From Planctomycetia bacterium (GTDB lineage: Bacteria > Planctomycetota > Phycisphaerae > Phycisphaerales > SM1A02): a stretch of 12,315 bases of DNA. Below the pieces are notes generated by a model that saw only the letters and a list, made by a program, of their open reading frames with translations, made no database searches and was not told where the DNA came from. Numbering within the stretch: the stretch's first letter is position 1; every line of letters starts with the position of its first letter. Shown here in pieces: positions 1-5,497 of this stretch. A program made the translations under genes and the position numbers. The DNA lies in contig JAACEA010000325.1 of NCBI GenBank assembly GCA_009936695.1, positions 1-12,315 on the forward strand, written 5' to 3'.

Positions 1-106
1 CCAGGACCAGGCTGATGCTCGCGAGGGGCTCGAGCCGGGCGGGGAACCCGCCTTCCGGCGCCGGAAGGAGCACCACGGCGGCGAGGATGATGAGCAGGAC
101 CTGCAC
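1..106 (-). CDS. Partial hydrophobic protein, N-terminal end
   Basis: An open frame on the minus strand starts at a GTG (104-106) and runs off the left edge of the window, giving about 35 residues. The first 15 or so residues are strongly hydrophobic (VQVLLIILAAVVLLPAP), like a membrane segment or signal sequence, and an in-frame stop lies just upstream at 122-124. It would follow the 503-residue gene with a 40-base gap on the same strand, so the two could be one operon. There is only a weak GGGA upstream as a ribosome binding site. No family can be recognised from so short a piece. The hydrophobic pattern in this frame is the only reason to call it. Confidence 0.35.
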   Translation of the reverse strand, partial: MQVLLIILAAVVLLPAPEGGFPARLEPLASISLVL

Positions 107-146
107 GTGATCGGTTCCCGATCAGGAGCCACGACCGAGGACGAAT

Positions 147-1658
147 TCAGTCCGGCCGCTGGAAGGTGCCGAGATCCACCACCACCCCGCCGTGGCGGTA
201 GTAGTCGGCGTTGATGGTCCGGCTGTCGATGAAGGTGAAGACGAGACAGTTGGCCCTCGTCGCCTCCGCATAGGCGAAGTCGCCCATGTGCGGTCCGGCG
301 TAGTCCCGGTTGTCGTACTTCTGGGCGTGATTGTGGAAGTGGAAGACGCCGGTGTACGCCGCGTCGAACATCTCCTGCGTCGCCTCGAAGCGATTGTCGC
401 CGCGCCGAACCCGGGGCTTGAATTCGAGCACCTCGATCCGCCCCTCGTCGTCCACCGAGATGACGCCGCCGAATTCCGTGCTCTCGTCGAGAAGGTCACG
501 CTCCGCATAGCGGAAGAGATGCCCGCGAACCGCCTCGATTCCCAGCGATTCCGCCGCGATCCGCACGGCGAGCAGGTCGCCCCAGTCGAGCTTCCGGCGG
601 ACCTCCCGAAGTCGCTCGGTGTGGGTGTCGTTCCAGCCGGTGAAGTTCGCGGAATAGAGGCGCCTTCCGTCGACATCGACATCCCGTCGGAGGCCTTCGT
701 AGAGCGTGGCCTCGTCCTGGTCGAGAAGCGTCGGATCGAGACGCATCGCCGCGACGAGCACGCCGAGGTCCCGCAGTTCGAGGGTCGGCCGCCGTGATTC
801 CGGGACCCGGTCGCACGCTGCGGACGCGGCGTCCAGGAAGTCGGCGTTCTCCGGCCGACACAGCGTGCGGGCCCAGATGATCTCCTCACGATTCACCGGG
901 ATGATCCCGGTGCGTTCCGAGATCGTCCGAAGATCCCGGAACATGCCGTCCCGGGGGGAGACGTCGCTGCTCGCGAGCAGTTCCACCACCCGATCGCGTC
1001 GTCCCTCCGCCACGAGTAATTCCCAGCATCGGGCGCGAAGGTTCGCCGCGACCACCGGATCCGCATCGAGCATGACCTGGACCAGCACGTCCGCGAGCCG
1101 GTCTTCACCGTACATCTCGATCAGGGCCAGTCGCTCCGGTCGATCCTTGGGATCCTCCACCCAGTTGGGCATCGGTCTCGCCCACGCCCGGATGAGCGTC
1201 GGCGTCATGTCGATCCAGGGCTCCGCCGCGATGAGTTCGCACAGGCGTTCACGCCATCGAATCGCATCGATCTTCGGCATCTGGATCTCCAGCAGGCGCT
1301 GGAGTCCCTCCGGGTCGATCACCTTCATGCGGTCGTATGCCATCTGTCGGACGTCGACGGTGTACCCGTCGGCGACGATCATCCGCTTGAGGGCGCGACT
1401 CGTGGCGTCCGGTTCGGTCGTGGCCTCCAGCATCCGCATCGCGGCCGCGTGGCGGCCGGACGTCTCCTCGGGATCGGCGAGGACCGCCGCCGGATCCTCG
1501 ATCGATCGAGGCGCACATCCGGGCGGCACCGCAATCAGGCCGATGACCAGGAGCCCCGCGAGGAGCATCGCGATCGGCATCCGACGGACCACCGGTGACG
1601 AGCCGGATTCCCATCCCGGTCCACCTTGATCGAGGTCACGAAGCATTCTCGGGCTCAC
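147..1658 (-). CDS. Exported protein, helical repeats plus JAMM/MPN-like C-terminus
   Basis: This 503-residue protein has no family I can name with certainty. The GTG start has GGAGG ten bases upstream. An ATG at codon 27 would place the hydrophobic segment (about residues 29-44) right at the N-terminus. That segment ends in PPGC at residues 45-48. This is a poor lipobox because of the proline at -3, so it is an exported or membrane-anchored protein and perhaps a lipoprotein. Residues 60-350 look alpha-helical, with alternating short helices that recall HEAT-like repeats. The C-terminus (about 392-499) carries Glu395 followed by FGGVI, then HFHNH (His440, His442, His444) and Asp460 before a hydrophobic strand. 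This order of Glu, His-x-His and Asp is that of JAMM/MPN metallopeptidases, although the loop before the Asp is longer than usual and the usual Ser is not seen. The function is unknown; a zinc-dependent isopeptidase-like or purely structural role are both possible. Confidence 0.8.
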   Translation of the reverse strand: MSPRMLRDLDQGGPGWESGSSPVVRRMPIAMLLAGLLVIGLIAVPPGCAPRSIEDPAAVLADPEETSGRHAAAMRMLEATTEPDATSRALKRMIVADGYTVDVRQMAYDRMKVIDPEGLQRLLEIQMPKIDAIRWRERLCELIAAEPWIDMTPTLIRAWARPMPNWVEDPKDRPERLALIEMYGEDRLADVLVQVMLDADPVVAANLRARCWELLVAEGRRDRVVELLASSDVSPRDGMFRDLRTISERTGIIPVNREEIIWARTLCRPENADFLDAASAACDRVPESRRPTLELRDLGVLVAAMRLDPTLLDQDEATLYEGLRRDVDVDGRRLYSANFTGWNDTHTERLREVRRKLDWGDLLAVRIAAESLGIEAVRGHLFRYAERDLLDESTEFGGVISVDDEGRIEVLEFKPRVRRGDNRFEATQEMFDAAYTGVFHFHNHAQKYDNRDYAGPHMGDFAYAEATRANCLVFTFIDSRTINADYYRHGGVVVDLGTFQRPD

Positions 1659-1724
1659 GTCGCTCAGGCCTCCATGCCTTGCAGGAACGAATGACGCCGC
1701 CGGTTGTCACCAAACCCGAGGTGA

Positions 1725-1755
1725 TTCGACGGAGGTTGCCGCATGACTCTATCAT
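1725..1755 (+). promoter_or_regulatory. Possible promoter of the Nfu-type gene
   Basis: TATCAT at 1750-1755 matches five of six bases of the -10 consensus, and TTCGAC at 1725-1730 is a weak -35 with a long 19-base spacer. It would give a leader of roughly 65 bases before the start at 1829. The -35 is poor, so this is only a candidate. Confidence 0.3.
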
Positions 1756-1828
1756 CGTGTCGAACGAACGCGGTTCCGGCAGCGCCGGCAAAGCCCCGTT
1801 TCCGGGTTCCCCAAGGACGTCTTCAGCC

Positions 1829-2077
1829 ATGACCGAGCCTCCAACCGAATCCCTGCAGTCTCGAGTGGAGGCGGTTCTGGCCCTCATTCGGCCGGCGGTC
1901 CAGGAAGACGGAGGGGACTTCGAGCTCCTTGAGATCTCCGAAGAAGGCGTCGTCAAGATCCGCTTTCTCGGGGCCTGCGTCGGATGTCCGTCGAGCGAAA
2001 TGACGCTTCGCGACGGAATCGCGCGAAATCTGCGCAGCCGAGTCCCCGAAGTGACCGAGGTCGTGGCCTCCGAGTGA
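1829..2077 (+). CDS. NifU C-terminal domain (Nfu-type) Fe-S cluster protein
   Basis: This 82-residue protein is a stand-alone NifU C-terminal domain. Such proteins bind a labile Fe-S cluster between two subunits and pass it to apo-proteins in the cytoplasm. The family signature is plain: helix 1 ends in IRPAVQEDGGD (residues 20-30) and the CxxC motif reads GACVGCPSS, with Cys50 and Cys53 as cluster ligands, followed by the usual TL...I helix. The frame is open further upstream, but the start at 1829 has AAGGA eleven bases before it and gives the normal length of the domain. The upstream extension does not look like protein of this family. No other Fe-S assembly gene is visible nearby. The next gene on the strand is csrA, 177 bases downstream, which probably has its own promoter. 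The family call is secure; the exact client proteins are unknown. Confidence 0.93.
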   Translation: MTEPPTESLQSRVEAVLALIRPAVQEDGGDFELLEISEEGVVKIRFLGACVGCPSSEMTLRDGIARNLRSRVPEVTEVVASE

Positions 2078-2123
2078 AGACTCGTCGAGGCCCCGAACGA
2101 ACGGCAAATCCACCGATCCCGAC

Positions 2124-2152
2124 TTCTGTAATCGCCGTCGTTCGGCTAGGCT
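2124..2152 (+). promoter_or_regulatory. Possible csrA promoter
   Basis: GGCTAGGCT holds a possible -10 (TAGGCT, 2147-2152). The hexamer 17 bases upstream (TTCTGT, 2124-2129) matches the -35 consensus poorly. It would give a csrA leader of about 95 bases. The case rests mainly on its resemblance to the TAnnnT boxes in front of other genes in this window. Confidence 0.25.
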
Positions 2153-2235
2153 GTACCGTGCCGAACGATCTCGGCAACCACCCTTCAACGGCCGAGGCAC
2201 CGAGGTCCCGGTCGAACCCCTTCCAGGGTGGTCCG

Positions 2236-2251
2236 CAGGCAGGAGGCCCTG
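2236..2251 (+). promoter_or_regulatory. csrA leader hairpin with AGGAG loop over the ribosome binding site
   Basis: CAGGC (2236-2240) pairs with GCC-TG (2246-2251, one bulged C) and leaves the five-base loop AGGAG (2241-2245). That loop is most of the Shine-Dalgarno sequence AGGAGG, which lies eight bases before the csrA ATG at 2255. GGA in a hairpin loop over the ribosome binding site is the standard layout of a CsrA-repressed mRNA, so autorepression is a fair inference. The stem is short and was folded by eye. Confidence 0.5.
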
Positions 2252-2254
2252 ATC

Positions 2255-2479
2255 ATGCTCGTCATCACCCGCCGCGAAGGTGAGGAAGTCATCATCGGAG
2301 ATCCCGCGTCGCCTCTTGGTGTCGTCCGGGTGGCGGTGATCAAGGGCGACCGTGTCCGACTCGCGTTCGAGTTTCCGCGTGAAGTCGCGGTCCACCGCCG
2401 AGAGGTCGCGGAACAGATCGTGGCCGACGAGGACGCGCCCCCGGTGGCGGGTCAGATCCGGCCGGCCTCGGAAGCCTGA
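2255..2479 (+). CDS. csrA: Carbon storage regulator CsrA
   Basis: CsrA is a small dimeric RNA-binding protein that recognises GGA in hairpin loops, usually at ribosome binding sites, and so controls translation and mRNA stability. This 74-residue copy starts MLVITRREGEEVIIGD and has the conserved VHRREV (His47, Arg48), where Arg48 corresponds to the RNA-contacting Arg44 of E. coli. Ile4 replaces Leu4 conservatively. The loop after GD (residues 16-22) is about four residues longer than in E. coli CsrA. The core strand reads VRLAFEFP where E. coli has VRIGVNAP. The start at ATG 2255 is fixed by AGGAGG eight bases upstream; the GTG at 2228 would add residues foreign to the family. A strong terminator follows 41 bases after the stop. 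A row of CsrA-site-like hairpins lies just beyond it on the opposite strand. FliW is not in the window. Confidence 0.97.
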   Translation: MLVITRREGEEVIIGDPASPLGVVRVAVIKGDRVRLAFEFPREVAVHRREVAEQIVADEDAPPVAGQIRPASEA

Positions 2480-2519
2480 AGCATCCGTCGACCGAACGTC
2501 GCCGACAAGAAGACCTTTC

Positions 2520-2555
2520 GATGAGGACCCCGCGCACCGCGGGGTCCTCGTCTTT
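2520..2555 (+). terminator. Intrinsic terminator of csrA
   Basis: An 11- to 12-bp perfect GC-rich stem (2523-2534 with 2538-2549) closes a loop of three bases and is followed by TCGTCTTT. It stands 41 bases after the csrA stop. The T tract is short but the stem is very strong. Confidence 0.75.
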
Positions 2556-2570
2556 CCAGCAGCGCGTCCG

Positions 2571-2606
2571 AAGAAAACGCCCGCGTCGTCTGTCGACGAC
2601 GCGGGC
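2571..2606 (-). terminator. Intrinsic terminator of the leftward RNA from the mraZ side
   Basis: A perfect 12-bp stem (2579-2590 with 2595-2606) has a four-base loop. Read on the minus strand it is followed by GTTTTCTT. It can end transcripts coming from mraZ or from a separate RNA between mraZ and csrA. Together with the csrA terminator 30 bases away it insulates the two convergent units. Confidence 0.8.
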
Positions 2607-2707
2607 GGCGAAGCGAAGCAGCCATCGAGCCCCCGCTCATGGCCGAAAGCCCTCGAACCGACCACGCAGGTCGAGGGAGGTCGGGGCCTGTGCCCCGACG
2701 TGCTCCG

Positions 2708-2723
2708 GGATCATCCTTGACCC
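2708..2723 (-). promoter_or_regulatory. CsrA-site-like hairpin 3 (loop AAGGAU)
   Basis: On the minus strand GGGUC-AAGGAU-GAUCC forms a short stem with one G-U pair and the GGA in the loop. It is the weakest of the three stems. It lies 34 bases from hairpin 2, centre to centre. Confidence 0.5.
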
Positions 2724-2739
2724 TCGAAGCAACCCAGAT

Positions 2740-2759
2740 CCGGGCCATCCTTGGCCCGG
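2740..2759 (-). promoter_or_regulatory. CsrA-site-like hairpin 2 (loop AAGGAU)
   Basis: On the minus strand CCGGGCC-AAGGAU-GGCCCGG forms a perfect GC stem around the same hexaloop. The arm differs completely from hairpin 1 while the loop is unchanged. That pattern fits selection on the loop rather than a copied repeat. Confidence 0.6.
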
Positions 2760-2834
2760 GGTCCGCGAACCAGGTGCCCCCCTGTTCGCGATGCCCGAAA
2801 AAACAAGGCGTTTGCGGTCGATTCACGGGCCGCA

Positions 2835-2852
2835 ACGGTCATCCTTGACCGT
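2835..2852 (-). promoter_or_regulatory. CsrA-site-like hairpin 1 (loop AAGGAU)
   Basis: On the minus strand ACGGUC-AAGGAU-GACCGU is a perfect stem with the hexaloop. The core CAAGGAUG equals the central part (CARGGAUG) of the known high-affinity CsrA consensus. It is the site nearest to mraZ of the three. Confidence 0.6.
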
Positions 2853-2979
2853 CGCGACACGAACTGCTCGCACCGTCGACTCGACCGCGTGCCGACGATG
2901 CGTCCGGCGGCCGATCCATGGCCGCATGACTGTTCGGCGGAATCTCCGCCATTGGTTCTGATGATGTTCGTGGAGGTTC

Positions 2980-3450
2980 TCATCGACCCTCCCCCTTCGA
3001 CCGTTCGGCCAGCGCCGCGCGGGCTCGCTTCCAGACGTCGCCGTCGGAGGGCAGGGCCGCCTGCTTCTCCCGCCAGGCATCCGGCGCCACGAGTTCGAGA
3101 TGGTCGCGAACGCCGAGCACCATCACACTCCCCGACAGTCCGAACTTTCCGAGCAGACGCTCGGGGAGCCGAACCCGTCCGGCCGAATCGATGGTGCACC
3201 GTGCCGACTGCGAGAAGATCGCCTGATCGAAGGCGACCAGTTCCTCTTCGCCGAGGAGCGTGCCGCCGAGCTTCGAGGCGAGTTCCGCGAAGGTCCGCTC
3301 CGGCCAGAGCCAGAGCGTTCCGTTCGATCCCGGTGCCGCGACGAACGCGGATCCGTGCGTCGCCTCGTCGAGCACGTCGCGAAGCTCGGCTGGGATCGCC
3401 AGCCGATTCTTCGTGTCGATGGTGTGCTCGAATTCGCCGAGAAAAAGCAC
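2980..3450 (-). CDS. mraZ: Transcriptional regulator MraZ
   Basis: MraZ is a ring-forming DNA-binding protein that normally heads the division and cell-wall (dcw) cluster and represses its own promoter. This 156-residue copy shows both SpoVT/AbrB-like halves: FEHTIDTKNRLAIPAELR (residues 7-24) with the DxKxR motif (Asp12, Lys14, Arg16), and CTIDSAGRVRLPERLL (85-100) with its DxxGR motif. Length and layout are normal for the family. The start is a GTG with GGAG nine bases upstream. An ATG four bases earlier is out of frame. The usual next genes (rsmH, ftsL, ftsI) are absent: mraZ is alone and is followed by the structured interval and a terminator. Its promoter carries phased TGGGN-like boxes, so autoregulation is likely. 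A transcript of mraZ would run into the hairpins with CsrA-like sites. Confidence 0.95.
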   Translation of the reverse strand: MLFLGEFEHTIDTKNRLAIPAELRDVLDEATHGSAFVAAPGSNGTLWLWPERTFAELASKLGGTLLGEEELVAFDQAIFSQSARCTIDSAGRVRLPERLLGKFGLSGSVMVLGVRDHLELVAPDAWREKQAALPSDGDVWKRARAALAERSKGEGR

Positions 3451-3476
3451 GCATCAGTACTCCGCAGGTCCGAAGC

Positions 3477-3496
3477 CGAAAGGTGTCGACCTTTCG
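3477..3496 (-). other. Hairpin in the mraZ leader
   Basis: An eight-bp perfect stem CGAAAGGT/ACCTTTCG with a four-base loop lies between the predicted mraZ promoter and its ribosome binding site. It may stabilise the leader. It does not cover the GGAG box and has no GGA in its loop. Confidence 0.45.
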
Positions 3497-3520
3497 AGGC
3501 CGTCACACGATGCCGGCCGG

Positions 3521-3549
3521 AGAATACTCCACATCGCCACACTCTTCAA
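3521..3549 (-). promoter_or_regulatory. mraZ promoter
   Basis: On the minus strand TTGAAG (3544-3549) and TATTCT (3521-3526) are separated by exactly 17 bases, a good sigma-70-type arrangement. The start of transcription would be near 3514, giving a leader of about 64 bases. The whole promoter lies inside the row of MraZ-type boxes. Confidence 0.65.
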
Positions 3550-3571
3550 CACAATCACCCACTTTTGCCCA
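3527..3571 (-). promoter_or_regulatory. MraZ operator: five boxes phased at 10 bp
   Basis: On the minus strand five pentamers begin every 10 bases: TGGGC (3567-3571), TGGGT (3557-3561), TGTTG (3547-3551), TGTGG (3537-3541) and TGGAG (3527-3531). MraZ is known to bind TGGGN repeats spaced by five bases. The first two boxes are perfect and the other three are degenerate. They overlap the -35 and the spacer of the promoter, which fits repression by MraZ itself. Confidence 0.65.
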
Positions 3572-3739
3572 TTTCGTGGTTTTTTTGCCCCTCGTCGGCC
3601 CCACGACTCCAACAAGGGTGTTTCCAAGCCTCTGTTTGGACGGCAGTTATGGATTTTTTCGATTTCGAGCGCATGCTGTCCACGAACCACCCACTGATCC
3701 GCACCCCGCTTCAAACGGGGAACGCAACCCTGGAACGGC
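3572..3739. other. Divergent intergenic region upstream of mraZ and the flavin reductase-like gene
   Basis: This stretch is richer in A and T than its surroundings, with T runs at 3580-3586 and 3654-3659. It holds an inverted repeat TCCAA/TTGGA (3623-3627 and 3636-3640) and a five-bp hairpin CCCCG/CGGGG just before the gene at 3740. It must contain the promoter of that gene, but I could not settle on -35 and -10 boxes. Confidence 0.4.
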
Positions 3740-4366
3740 ATGGCGATCGAACCCAACGGAAGAACGGAATTGACTCAGGCCACCGATCGAATGCCGGTCG
3801 GACGCTTCCTCATGACCGCCGCACACGGCGATCAGCGGAACGGGATGCTCGTCACCCGAGTGCAGAAGTGCGCCGACGAGCCGATCACGGTGACCGTGGC
3901 GGTCCAGAAAGGGCACGCCCTGAGCCCGCTCATCCGCGACTCGGCGGTCTTCGGATTGTGCGAGTTGAGAGGCCGCGACCTGATCCTGTCACGGCTCTTC
4001 AATCGACCAGGCGACCTCCATGGCGAGGATCCGTTCCTCGGTCACAGCCTCGTTCCCGACACCGCGGGCATCCCGATTCCCACGGCCTCGGCCAGTTGGG
4101 TCCGGTGCGAACTCATCCGTCACCTCGACATCGAAGCGGACCATGAGATCTACATCGGACGGGTCATCGCCGGCGGCGTGATCGAACCCCCGACCGACGC
4201 CTGTGAGGTGGACTCGCTTCCCACCGCCCGCAAGCGACTGAACGGAACCGCGACCAAGAAGGTGAAGACGCCGACCCGGGCTCGGCCCGGCCTCGACAAT
4301 CGCGTCGTGAGTCCCACCCAGGGCGTCGAGGGCTCGAAGATCCCGGAATCGAACGACACGCCCTGA
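3740..4366 (+). CDS. Flavin reductase-like, FMN-binding split-barrel protein
   Basis: The first 150 of 208 residues read like the flavin reductase-like / flavoredoxin family, which binds FMN in a split beta-barrel and uses NAD(P)H to reduce flavin or acts as an electron carrier. Typical are MPVGRFLMTA near residue 18, the stretch NGMLVTRVQKCADEPITVTVAV (34-55, a core strand pair with the Cys-containing turn), SPLIRDSAVFGLCEL (62-76) and the strand ending in EIYIGRVIAGGV (136-147). The last 55 residues or so are rich in Lys, Arg, Thr and Pro, look disordered and are not part of the usual domain. The start ATG at 3740 has only GGAA nearby; Met18 is an alternative but would cut into the first helix. 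The gene stands alone, divergent from mraZ and 33 bases before the amidohydrolase. The partner and substrate are unknown. Confidence 0.8.
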   Translation: MAIEPNGRTELTQATDRMPVGRFLMTAAHGDQRNGMLVTRVQKCADEPITVTVAVQKGHALSPLIRDSAVFGLCELRGRDLILSRLFNRPGDLHGEDPFLGHSLVPDTAGIPIPTASASWVRCELIRHLDIEADHEIYIGRVIAGGVIEPPTDACEVDSLPTARKRLNGTATKKVKTPTRARPGLDNRVVSPTQGVEGSKIPESNDTP

Positions 4367-4386
4367 TCCCCCTTCGCGTCGACGGC

Positions 4387-4392
4387 TACCAT
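4387..4392 (+). promoter_or_regulatory. -10 box giving a leaderless amidohydrolase transcript
   Basis: TACCAT ends seven bases before the ATG at 4400, and no Shine-Dalgarno sequence is present. With that distance, transcription would start at or next to the A of ATG. No clear -35 is visible. Confidence 0.45.
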
Positions 4393-4399
4393 CCCGTCC

Positions 4400-5497
4400 A
4401 TGACGCACCCCACTCCGACGACATCGAACCGGCTCGGGCTCGACTATCGAGCCGAGGCCGTCCGCATGGGGCCGCCGACGGTTCCCATCATCGATGCGCA
4501 CACCCACATCAACGGCCTCGAAGCCAGTCGGCTCTTCGCCGAGGTGATGGACCTCTACGGCGTCGAAGCCGTGTGGTCCATGACCGCGATCGACGAGGTC
4601 GAGGCGGTCCGAACCGCGCTCGAGGGCCGATTCGAACCGATCGCGGTCCCGGACTTCAGGAATCCCGATCGCCGACGCGCCCATGGGGAGGACTATCTGC
4701 GTCGGATCGAGGCGTATCGCGAGCAGGGCGCGCGGATCGTCAAGTTCTGGGCGGCACCGCGGATCATCGAATTCGGCGAGGAAGCGGGCGACCCCGCCCT
4801 GCTGCGGCTCGATGCTCCGATTCGACGGGAGGGCATGCAGCTCGCAGTCGATCTCGGCATGGCGATCATGGTGCATGTCGCCGATCCCGACACCTGGTTC
4901 GCGACCCGGTACTCGGACCGGGCGCGCTTCGGTGACAAGCGATCCCACTACGAACCCCTCGAAGCCGCCCTCTCGAACTTCCAGGTTCCCTTCATCGCCG
5001 CGCACATGGGCGGGTGGCCGGAGGATCTCGAATTCCTCGACGGTCTCCTCGAACGCCACCAGAACCTTCATCTCGACACCAGCGCGACGAAGTGGATGAT
5101 CCGCGAGCTCTCGCGACACGAACCGGCGGATCTCCTCGCCTTTCTCCGTCGGCACCGCGGTCGACTTCTCTTCGGCTCCGACATCGTCACCCTCGACGAA
5201 CATCTTCGCGCCGATCCGCTCGACGCCGAAAACGTGATGTCCGCCAAGGCCTCGAACGAAGCCGACGCCTTCGATCTCTACGCCAGCCGGTACTGGGCGC
5301 TGCGACGACTGTGGGAAAGCGACCACGACGGCGAGAGCCCGATCGCCGATCCGGATCTCGCGTTGGTCGATCCCGACACCTTCGGACCGATGGATGCCCC
5401 GCGGCTTCGTGGCATGTCGATTCCGGAGGAGGATCTCGCCTCGCTCTACCGGGAGGCCGCCATCGGATTCTCGAAGCTTCTCCCGCCGGCCGAGTGA
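4400..5497 (+). CDS. Metal-dependent amidohydrolase (TIM barrel, amidohydrolase 2 type)
   Basis: This 365-residue cytoplasmic protein has the full set of amidohydrolase-superfamily metal ligands in order: IIDAHTH (His34, His36) at the end of strand 1, His159 in MVHVADP, His202 in FIAAHMGG, and Asp261 in LLFGSDI. Lys115 in IVKFWAAP lies where some members carry a bridging lysine. The pattern fits the amidohydrolase 2 group, which includes decarboxylases such as ACMSD as well as hydrolases, so the reaction cannot be read from sequence. There is no signal peptide. The gene follows the flavin reductase-like gene by 33 bases but seems to have its own promoter with no leader. Its 3' end overlaps the convergent glycosyltransferase gene by 52 bases. 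The family is sure and the substrate unknown. Confidence 0.9.
   Translation: MTHPTPTTSNRLGLDYRAEAVRMGPPTVPIIDAHTHINGLEASRLFAEVMDLYGVEAVWSMTAIDEVEAVRTALEGRFEPIAVPDFRNPDRRRAHGEDYLRRIEAYREQGARIVKFWAAPRIIEFGEEAGDPALLRLDAPIRREGMQLAVDLGMAIMVHVADPDTWFATRYSDRARFGDKRSHYEPLEAALSNFQVPFIAAHMGGWPEDLEFLDGLLERHQNLHLDTSATKWMIRELSRHEPADLLAFLRRHRGRLLFGSDIVTLDEHLRADPLDAENVMSAKASNEADAFDLYASRYWALRRLWESDHDGESPIADPDLALVDPDTFGPMDAPRLRGMSIPEEDLASLYREAAIGFSKLLPPAE

Larger units (their letters stand above)
2571..2979 (-). ncRNA. Candidate CsrA-sequestering RNA, or structured 3' UTR of mraZ
   Basis: This interval of about 400 bases between the stops of mraZ and csrA has no convincing protein. Read on the minus strand it holds a series of hairpins. 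Three (2835-2852, 2740-2759, 2708-2723) expose the hexaloop AAGGAU closed by C-G, the preferred CsrA target. A fourth (2907-2925, six-bp stem) has the loop AUGGAUC. Others lack GGA: a seven-bp stem CGCGAAC/GTTCGCG (2764-2790) and an eight-bp stem with loop ACAG (2680-2699). The RNA ends at the terminator 2571-2606. CsrB/RsmZ-type RNAs work by offering many such loops to titrate CsrA, and this one lies beside csrA. I see no clear promoter of its own, so it may be cut from, or remain part of, the mraZ mRNA. A hairpin at 2812-2835 with T6 eight bases later (2798-2803) could end part of the transcripts early. The number of sites is lower than in enterobacterial CsrB. Confidence 0.55.

Noticed and set aside
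1143..1157. AAGGATC with flanking complementary bases on the minus strand
   Set aside because: It lies inside the coding sequence of the 503-residue protein, has a different loop from the CsrA sites and is easily explained by codons.
2481..2490. GGATG on the minus strand downstream of the leftward terminator as a further CsrA site
   Set aside because: It lies beyond the terminator at 2571-2606 and I saw no stem that would put GGA in a loop.
2708..2852. The three AAGGATG elements as a dispersed repeat, REP element or short CRISPR-like array
   Set aside because: Only the hexaloop and a closing pair are shared. The arms differ and the spacing is irregular, and no further copies with arms were seen in the window.
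2521..2961. Plus-strand frame of 146 codons and minus-strand frames in the csrA-mraZ interval as small genes
   Set aside because: They cross strong terminator hairpins, lack ribosome binding sites and have Arg- and Ser-rich products without any family pattern.
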